From Eretmocerus hayati (taxonomy: Eukaryota > Arthropoda > Insecta > Hymenoptera > Aphelinidae), in the NCBI GenBank assembly GCA_029851415.1, contig CM056742.1, positions 82,264,748 through 82,328,747 of the forward strand: DNA of 64,000 bases, in the 5' to 3' direction. The notes beneath the pieces were generated by a model, which worked only from the letters and a program-made list of their open reading frames with translations, made no database searches and was not told the DNA's origin. Positions 57,732 through 64,000 of the stretch are shown here, piece after piece. Position 1 is the first letter of the stretch, and each line of letters begins with the position of its first letter. The translations under genes and the position numbers were made by a program.

Positions 57732-59141
57732 CCCAGCGAAATTCCGAACTGCCGCGTTCACGTCGCGCTTGGGGTTCCCTGACTCCCACTACAGTGGGAC
57801 TAAAGCTAAGAGCAGTTAAGGTGCGGTAGGACAACGACCATCGGGTCCTACTTTCAATCACAGATGGGAAAGGATTTCCGATGAGGAAACTCGACGGCGA
57901 CCAGTCAAACGCTCACAGTGGAGACTGTGAAACACTGGGATGTGGGGGATTCCCCCCGGCGGCGACCAGTCAAACTCTAGAACGGGGGTTTAAAACCATA
58001 GCACTGGGAGAGCAAATCGTTTAAAACGGTCCTTGACCTGGTACCGATCAAAGGTCTAAACATCGGGGGAGGATTTCCGACAGGAACCTCGACGGCGACC
58101 AGTCAAACGTTCGCAACGGAGGTTGCGTTACACTGGAACGAGCAAACGTGAAAAGTTCAAAGTACTCGAGGCGAAAACACCCAGTAGCGTTCCTCCCCGC
58201 GAAAAGTGCCAGTAACCGAGACGAAACTCACCTAGTAGCGGTCCTCAAGCCGATACCAATTAGGGCTGTACATTGGGAGAGGTAACCCGTAAGGGGCCTC
58301 GGCGGAATGATTCCGACGTGAACGCCGCAGGGCGCTCAACTGGAATCGCCATGGGGACTTGTTGCGTGCGACAAGCGAGTATGTGACGACTATCTCTGGC
58401 TTCCCGAGTCATTTCACGGGCTAGACCACGTGACCGTGATCTAATCTGAAACGTGGGAGAGGACTCCCGATGAGGGAGCTCGACGGGCACCAGTCAAACG
58501 GTCACACTGGAGACTGTGAAACACTGGGACGAGATACCGTGATATCGGTTCTCGGGCTGATACCAATCAAGGCTGACAATTGAATGGGAGAGGTAACCCG
58601 CAAGGGGCCTCGGCGGACTGAGTCCATCGCGAGAGCCGCAAGGCGCTGAATTGGAATCGCCATAAGGACCTGCTGACCGCAACAGGTGAGTATGAGACGA
58701 CTACTCTGGCTCCCCAAGTTATTCCACGGGTTAGACCACGAGACCGTGGTCTTGTATGAAACGTGGGAGAGCACTTAAGCTCCTAGGAGCAGCTCGAGCA
58801 GTGACTTGTCTGTGTGCATGAGCAAAACAGAGAGAGTGTCCTCGCGAAAGGCCTCGGCCGTGACCTTTCAAGGCTGAAGCCGAAGGGCTTCTAACAAAGG
58901 TACCCAGGGTCGGGGCTGAGCCCTTGGTTGCGTGCGCTTGCGTGCCAACTACTGCCCCGTAATAGGGTTGGATTCTGGGGGGCACACGGTTACGACTACT
59001 GGATAGGAAACCACCCCACCGAGGTGGTAAGAACTCGGTAGTCCGCGAGGACGCGATGACAGAGCGTATCTCTGTCCACAGGCTTGGAGTCAAACCGGGG
59101 TTGAGTCGTAAGACAGGTACTCGGTATACCAAAACACAATG
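57732..59141. mobile_element. 1.4-kb GC-rich element with 17-bp flanking direct repeats and structured units
   Basis: The 17-bp sequence GCAATCCAAGATTGGTT occurs at 57715-57731 and 59142-59158, directly at the element's edges, like a long target duplication. The element contains the structured units at 57870-58530 and a ~312-bp repeat (GGGAGAGGTAACCCG at 58275 and 58587). No poly-A, clear TIR or known protein was seen. A minus-strand frame (59150-58731) is compositionally odd and not recognised. Confidence 0.55.
57870..58530 (+). ncRNA. Four units of a putative structured RNA motif
   Basis: Each unit reads CCAGTCAAAC, a 6-bp hairpin with GGAG loop, then AAACACTGG or a variant; CCAGT can pair with ACTGG. 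The inner stem is CACAGT/ACTGTG in unit 1 (57914-57929) and CGCAAC/GTTGCG in unit 3 (58112-58127), a complete compensatory change. Unit 4 (58503-58518) has one mismatch and unit 2 is weak. A second hairpin upstream covaries as well: TTTCC/GGAAA (57875-57889) and CTCCC/GGGAG (58464-58478). Function unknown; it could belong to a retroelement leader. Confidence 0.45.
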
Positions 59142-59794
59142 GCAATCCAAGATTGGTTTTGATCAGTTTTGGATATCTCGATTGCAGCCAAGCATTATCG
59201 GGCATTTTCCATGAACTATTCAGAGCGCGAGACTTGCGTGATGCGATGATGCTGGTCAAAAAGCCGCTCCCGCACCATATCTGGACTCTCAATATCATGT
59301 ATTTGTTGCATCGGGTCAGCTGTTATGAACGAGCCCTGAAGTTACTGGGACGATGGTTCTGGCGAAGACGGAACGCTTGGTTCAGTTGTTGAATCTGGCA
59401 CGGCGCCGTTTATAGCTCGAGGCCTGCTCGATTCTGTGCCTGCGCGTGCTAATCGACGGGCCTGCTGTAAGGCGTATTCTATCTTAATCGTATTCTACCT
59501 TAATTTAAGTGAGCAAGGGTCCGCCATTCATCGAGCAAGCCCTCCTGGTCGGAATTGCTATATTTTCTTAGAGTAACAGAGAAAAGCGAGGGGCGTCGAT
59601 TGATAATCGCGAGCAATCTGGCAACTGGCGAAAGCAGAGAGTATTAATCTAACTATCACTATCACAATCACTCAAACCAATTATTGGGGGTCAAAAAACA
59701 CTCATCCCAAGAGCAATAGACAGCTTAATTATTGAGACTAGAATGTACTCATCTGGGACGATCGAACGTCAATCCTCATTTTATATACGTGAAA

Positions 59795-60088
59795 TCATGC
59801 CAAACCTACAGATCTCAAGCCTCTAGGATTCACCAAGCTGGGTTGAATTCTAAAATCAAGACTTCTAGGGTTCAAATTCACTTTTCTGTTATAAGAGTCT
59901 ACCCGCACGATAATCAAGTCGTCAACCAGTATATCTAACATACGTTGTACATCTGCGGCAGCTCTACGACCGGGTCTTGATCTAAGGGTTTGGTTGTGAT
60001 TTATACCGTCACAAAGTGAAACTGAATGAGAAATCGTTCTTACAAATTCACTGGGTGGAGTAATCACCAGCCCGAAAGGCCTATTCAT
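59795..60088 (-). pseudogene. Reverse-transcriptase fragment
   Basis: The minus frame shows RPFGLVITPPSEFVRTI, like the PFGL-NAP-FQR block of Gypsy RTs, and then MLDILVDDLIIVRVD, like the YLDDIIV active site. The 34 residues between them are longer than usual, so part of the sequence is disturbed. Confidence 0.55.
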
Positions 60089-60429
60089 CAGAATCGAGGG
60101 AATCAGTAACTATCAGTGTGTATTCTCGGTGAAAGTGAATCTAAATAGGGGCTTAAGAAAGATACCTGTCTTGCGACTACTGTCAGAACTAATGCGTCTA
60201 AGTCAGAACTATGACTGCTATAAAATCTAAACTGGGGCTTAAAAAAGATACCTATCTCACAGCTATTGCCAAAATTCCTTGGGTGAGACAATCACCAATC
60301 CTAAAATTCTATCCGCTTAAATAAGACAATTCGGTAATAATAATACGTAACTTATACTCAAGATTCAAACGCTCAGCAACATGAAGATTGGACGACTCGT
60401 AGATTCAGCTACTCGGGAACTCAATCCTT

Positions 60430-60790
60430 CAGCGGGTTAGAGGAGATGGCTTCTCGTCGGGTTCCAAATGACGGAGTTCGATGAATGTTCCTCGTTCGAT
60501 GTAGGTTTTCTGATCGTAGACGGTATCTGGATCGTCCACCAGAAAATTTGCGCTGATGGTTTTTGTCCTTGCGGTGATCCGGGTGAGGCGCACCGGGTCT
60601 TGTGTGATGTAGCAGAACGGTTCTCTTGCGGTGATACACTTGGCGTATATGATTTCTCTCAGCGCCCGTCCCTTGAGTATGGCGACAATAACTAATTTAG
60701 ATCCTCCTCCAACTGGTTGTATAATGGTCTTGTCAAATTTTCCAATGTCTGCACCGGTCTCGATGTCGTAGATTGTTCAACGATAGCTTG
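60430..60790 (-). pseudogene. Possible gag/protease fragment of the same LTR element
   Basis: A minus-strand frame without an ATG is open for about 115 codons to a TGA near 60437. It begins with IYDIETGADIGKF, resembling the D-T-GA protease motif, and continues with KGRALREIIYAKCITAREPF. The assignment is tentative. Confidence 0.35.
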
Positions 60791-60964
60791 GATGGATGTA
60801 TGGCACGACGTGTAGATTTCTTCTTGGGAGTAAAGCCAGAGTTGATGGGTCCATTAGTCTTCGATATTCAATCCTCAATGTTCAATGTTCAGATGTCACC
60901 GTTCAATTGTCAATGTTCTAATTGTCACTCCACTTTTGCCATGTAAAATCACTGCTTCCACAAC

Positions 60965-60986
60965 TCGAATCCCACCGCTGTCACCA
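60965..60986 (-). promoter_or_regulatory. Primer-binding site, tRNA-Leu type
   Basis: The plus strand reads TCGAATCCCACCGCTGTCAC followed by CA, the form of a tRNA 3' end including CCA. From memory it resembles insect tRNA-Leu ends (CGAATCCCACCGCTGCCA) with one difference. On the minus strand it lies five bases inside the LTR, as expected for a primer site. Confidence 0.6.
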
Positions 60987-61056
60987 AAAACTGTTATGAA
61001 CGAGTCCTGAAGTTACTGGAACGAGGGTTCTGGCGAAGACGGAACGCTTGGTTCAG

Positions 61057-62867
61057 AAGGACACGATGTTGTAAGCGCAATAGACAAAAGATAATGGCGG
61101 ATGGCGTCTTCTTTGTCTCTTGTTCCTTGATTAATACGGGTTAATCACGAATTTTAACAATCAACCATGAGATCAATTCAAAAAGGTAACCGCATTAAAA
61201 TCTCGAAGGTTTTGGTCCGTTAGGGCATTGCGCTTTGAAATTGATACGGTTCATTGGTATAGTTAATGATTGTACATCCATAATATAGAATTTTGTCTCT
61301 TTGGGCCTGATGCATACGGGGTTTGCGTGGCGCATGCACAACACGCCCGGAAGGTGGGTCCCCATCATTTTTCGCACAGACGGTGCAGAACATATCGTTT
61401 CGCGACTTCGCTCGTTATCTCAACCAGCATCTAGTTATTTTTTCCCATGTAATCCATAATTGGTCTGGCGATGTTTCGCGGACCCGTATTTTAGTCGACG
61501 GCTAAAATTCAAAGGTGAATGAAATACGGGGGGGGGGGGGGTCAAAACGGTTGCATAGCCTCTTACAGGTCAACTTGTTACTTCCAACGGGCTTTTACCC
61601 AGGCTGAGGTTAGGGATAATCAACGTCCGTGCGTAATTCGGTTAAGTTTGTGACGGGCAGAATCCTCTCCAATGCGATGAAAATGGGGAGGGTTACGCGA
61701 CTTCCAATGATCGGCTATCATCCTTAAAAGCGATTTGGGAGGTTTTGAGGCTTGAGAGGCCAAGGTGAATCTTGCTGATTAAATCATTCACTAGGAGAAT
61801 GGCTCGAGAATCAAGTTATGACCTTATGATTCTACGTTAGATATCTGCTCCTTATTGGGCTTGACTATTTTACGCGATTATAAAATTTCTGCGAGGCGAA
61901 AATTAATTATTGAGAGTAGGAGGTGAATGGAGCTCCACCTTACGCTCCATTCCGTAGGTCGCTACCTTTTCGTGAATTCATCTCCAGGATAAGCCATCTT
62001 TCAGGCAAAGATAGTCTGTCCGGAGCGATTTGGCTTTATTCGGACTCCCGTCGGCCCAACTCTCAAAAATCAATTTTCTTTATTTTCCAAAAATAACATA
62101 CATATATATATATATACTAGGGGGGGGGGGCAAGCCCCCCTGCTCGCTCCGCTCGCCAACCCCCCATTTTAATTCATTCTCATTTGATAAAAGTGAATAA
62201 AGCTATCATCTATTATCTGGAAAACCCCGAAACCATGTGATTATAAGAACAATACAATTTTCAATATAACGTTTATGATGGAAAAATCGAAACTCGAAAG
62301 GATTTAAGAATTGTCACGCGGATTTTTTTAATTTCATTATGTAAATCGTGCGCCAACGTTGTGCCGATATCAGCGAGAGAAGACTCATCAAAATTTTACA
62401 TTGAGTAATGAATCAAGAATGTAGGAATTATAGTTGGATATTATCCAATTTCTTCGAGAATCTATGAAGAATAGAGTCCATCAATTCCACTCAAAATGAA
62501 TTCAATATTCATCGACAGATCTGTATCAGAATTCTCTATGAAGGGTAAAAAAATAAAAACGTTTAATCCACATCAACTGATCCAGAGAATTCCATCAATA
62601 TCAAATTGTATCGAAAGGTAACAGATTCGTATTTATATTAGAATCATCGATTGATAAAATCATTATATTGTCCATAGTCTTGAAACGAAAGTGAAATTAC
62701 TCAGGAAAGAAACATTTATTCAAATTCAAGAGATGTTGATTCAATCAAATTCGAATTCATGGATTTGAATCAAAGGATAACAGCTGTTGTCTATAGAAAA
62801 ATCATGAAAGATTGAATAATATATTGCAGATTAGTTGAACGACCTATAATATTTTGAAACTAAATAG
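61057..62867. other. AT-rich spacer with poly-G runs
   Basis: No gene seen. Poly-G runs lie at about 61530-61545 and 62121-62131; the second follows a TA repeat and precedes GCAAGCCCCCCTGCTCGCTC. The rest is AT-rich; exons upstream of the RPA1-like gene could be hidden near 62480-62570 but I cannot support one. Confidence 0.4.
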
Positions 62868-63089
62868 TGATGTCGATTTCCATTGAAGGTTGGAAGGATA
62901 TACGAAATTCGGAAATTCTATCCTACCTATGGAATGATAGAATGAATTCTATAAAGTTCAAGTTCATTTTCAATAGTCAAACTATAGTTGAAGAATATTT
63001 CGATATAAATTTGGATATTGTTCCGGAAAAATTCAATTTCGCCCTTCAAAATGATATCACTGATAATTTCGGGCTGGATCCCTATGTTG
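62868..63089 (+). CDS. RPA1-like OB-fold protein, exon 1 of the visible part
   Basis: From an acceptor-like AAATAG or the ATG at 62870 to a GTGAGT donor at 63090. The encoded KFKFIFNSQTIVEEYF and PEKFNFALQNDI resemble the end of one RPA70 DNA-binding OB fold (the Y-E-M-T-F-N-T-V part) and the linker QFNFVPIDDI. It ends in phase 1. Replication protein A binds single-stranded DNA in replication and repair; RPA-like paralogues also occur in mobile elements. Earlier exons were not found. Confidence 0.5.
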
Positions 63090-63185
63090 GTGAGTTGAAA
63101 AATAGATTAATGTGTTTACGATGATTAATGTTTAAAATTCTATGATAATTCCCTTATGATTGATGGATTGTACGAGTTCATTTAG

Positions 63186-63283
63186 ATATTTTAGGTGAAG
63201 TACGAATTATAGATGAACCATTCGAGATAGATCATAATTCAAGATTTCAGATCATACATGTTGTTGGGATAGATCAAAAAATG
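63186..63283 (+). CDS. RPA1-like OB-fold protein, exon 2
   Basis: Joined in phase 1 across a 96-nt intron (GTGAGT ... TTTAG) it reads DILGEVRIIDEPFEI and FQIIHVVGIDQKM. The first matches the start of RPA1 OB domains (VDVIGVV), the second the L45-like strand before the ATxWG motif. It ends in phase 0 at a GTAATT donor. The joined frame is open. Confidence 0.5.
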
Positions 63284-63342
63284 GTAATTGTCAGAAGTTA
63301 TTGTAGACTGAATGATTTCTAAATTGTAATAATATTTTGAAG

Positions 63343-63515
63343 ATGTCTAACATTTTTTGGGATGATTTCATCGAGGTTATATCATCTCAATTCCAAATTG
63401 GGCAAGTCATAATATTAGCTGATTTAAAGATCACAAGAGGTTTCGGACCCCATGAGATGACTTATATGAATTCCTCAAGTGTTATATTTGATTCTAACAA
63501 TTCAGAATTTCTTCA
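63343..63515 (+). CDS. RPA1-like OB-fold protein, exon 3
   Basis: A 59-nt intron leads in phase 0 to MSNIFWDDFIEVI, equivalent to the RPA1 block RATAFNEQVDKFFPLIEV, then GQVIILADLKITRGFGPHEM and TYMNSSSVIFD. The block EMT(F/Y)xNxTSVI is a signature of RPA70 DBD-A. It ends at CA/GTGAGT (63516). The next exon is not visible; a MITE follows at 63591. The protein could be a host paralogue or part of a transposon. Confidence 0.55.
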
Positions 63516-63590
63516 GTGAGTATGCATATTTCATTTTAACTTGTTGAAGTGATTTCTTAGAAATCATTGGTTTCCTCGCATATTATAGAT

Positions 63591-63822
63591 TTTTCAGTAC
63601 ACTTGCATCGAAAGCCTGTGGTTTCCGCCCCGATGCCGGGGCAGAAAATCCCGCATTGTCGCCCAGGGCAGAAAACGACTGAGCATGCGCATCAGACCTC
63701 GGGCTGCGCCCTCGGTCTGCTACAATGCATGCTCCGACGTTTTCTAACCTGTGCGGCGGTGCGGGATTTTGCCCCGAAATCGTGTCGGAAACCATAGAAT
63801 TTCGATGAAAGTGTACTGAAAA
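63591..63822. mobile_element. ~230-bp palindromic GC-rich MITE
   Basis: Ends TTTTCAGTACACTT and its inverse extend through CATCGAAA...GGTTTCC and CCCGCA. The loop is GC-rich. No convincing target duplication was found. Confidence 0.7.
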
Positions 63823-63828
63823 GAACTA

Positions 63829-63955
63829 TACGCACCTCGGAACGAAAGCAACCCCTTGCGGCCACGGGTATGCCGCCCTCGCCTATCGGCTCGTGCGGCA
63901 ACTCACCCGGGCCGCAATGTGTCACTTTCGGCCCCTCGCGGACGCAGGTGCGTAA
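63829..63955. mobile_element. ~127-bp small TIR element
   Basis: Ends TACGCACCT / AGGTGCGTA with further pairing (CGAAAG with CTTTCG). GC-rich interior. Tentative. Confidence 0.4.
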
Positions 63956-64000
63956 TATACTATAAAATCGGAAGATTCAATGTTACAGAAAATTGATACG

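Larger units (their letters stand above)
59321..61056 (-). mobile_element. Decayed minus-strand LTR retrotransposon fragment
   Basis: A 65-bp direct repeat starting TGTTATGAACGAG lies at 59321-59385 and 60992-61056, marking the inner edge of one LTR and the outer edge of the other. Next to the right copy is a tRNA-Leu-type primer site. Between them, on the minus strand, are a protease-like and an RT-like fragment. The full LTR extent is unclear because similarity stops after 65 bp. The element is heavily deleted. Confidence 0.65.

Noticed and set aside
57870..57900. Hammerhead ribozyme core (CGATGAGGAAAC)
   Set aside because: The CUGAUGA box is altered and stem II is missing; the other units do not keep the core.
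58731..59150. 139-codon minus-strand frame as a gene
   Set aside because: Compositionally biased, no motif, lies in a repeat and reads into the flanking duplication.
62100..62160. Helitron end (palindromic GCTCGC near a poly-G run)
   Set aside because: No TC start or CTRR end with a defined hairpin could be placed, and no Rep/helicase sequence is present.

Overview
The window looks like a repeat-rich stretch of an arthropod, probably insect, chromosome. The evidence is short GT-AG introns (58-96 nt), insect-type non-LTR retrotransposons, Ty3/Gypsy LTR elements, many MITEs and almost no intact host coding sequence. I cannot name the species. All calls were made by reading the sequence; no search was run.

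Layout. Positions 1-641 hold the 5' end of a CR1-like non-LTR element (minus strand, PHD-finger ORF1). It abuts a (GA)n tract into which a 5'-truncated R1-clade element (690-3640) has inserted. Positions 3688-33272 appear to be one host gene on the minus strand. Its three visible exons (33272-32948, 3900-3850, 3791-3688) stay in one reading frame across an intron of 29,047 nt. All but about 89 nt of that intron is a single nested insertion. The insertion is a Ty3/Gypsy-like LTR element (3932-32885) with ~250-bp LTRs, a 4-bp ATAA target duplication and a tRNA-Pro-type primer site. Its RT/RNase H region is deleted, and a 24.5-kb element (4250-28748) sits in its 3' region. That large element has ~4.1-kb terminal inverted repeats starting CACGGT. 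It carries satellite-like arrays, MITEs and nested insertions, but almost no coding sequence apart from a mariner-type transposase tail near its centre.

A head-to-head plus-strand gene with AT-hooks, and perhaps a zinc ribbon, lies at 33776-34789. Next come a hAT-type MITE (35454-35620) and a full-length CR1-like element (37524-42896), also flanked by (TC)n. Its ORF1 and ORF2 are in one frame separated only by UGA-CUA. A second, degenerate Gypsy element occupies 44442-51480; its gag is split by a 1.1-kb foldback element with a 4-bp duplication.

The right part holds a G-rich tract (51688-51755), a 4.3-kb palindrome made of tandem repeats (53424-57731), a 1.4-kb element with 17-bp flanking repeats and repeated RNA-like hairpins showing compensatory changes (57732-59141), a decayed LTR element with a tRNA-Leu-type primer site (59321-61056), and three spliced exons of an RPA1-like OB-fold protein (62868-63515) followed by MITEs.

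The strongest candidates for something new are the giant inverted-repeat element inside an intron, the possible stop-codon readthrough in the CR1-like element, microsatellite targeting by two unrelated non-LTR families, and the covarying structured repeats at 57.9-58.5 kb.
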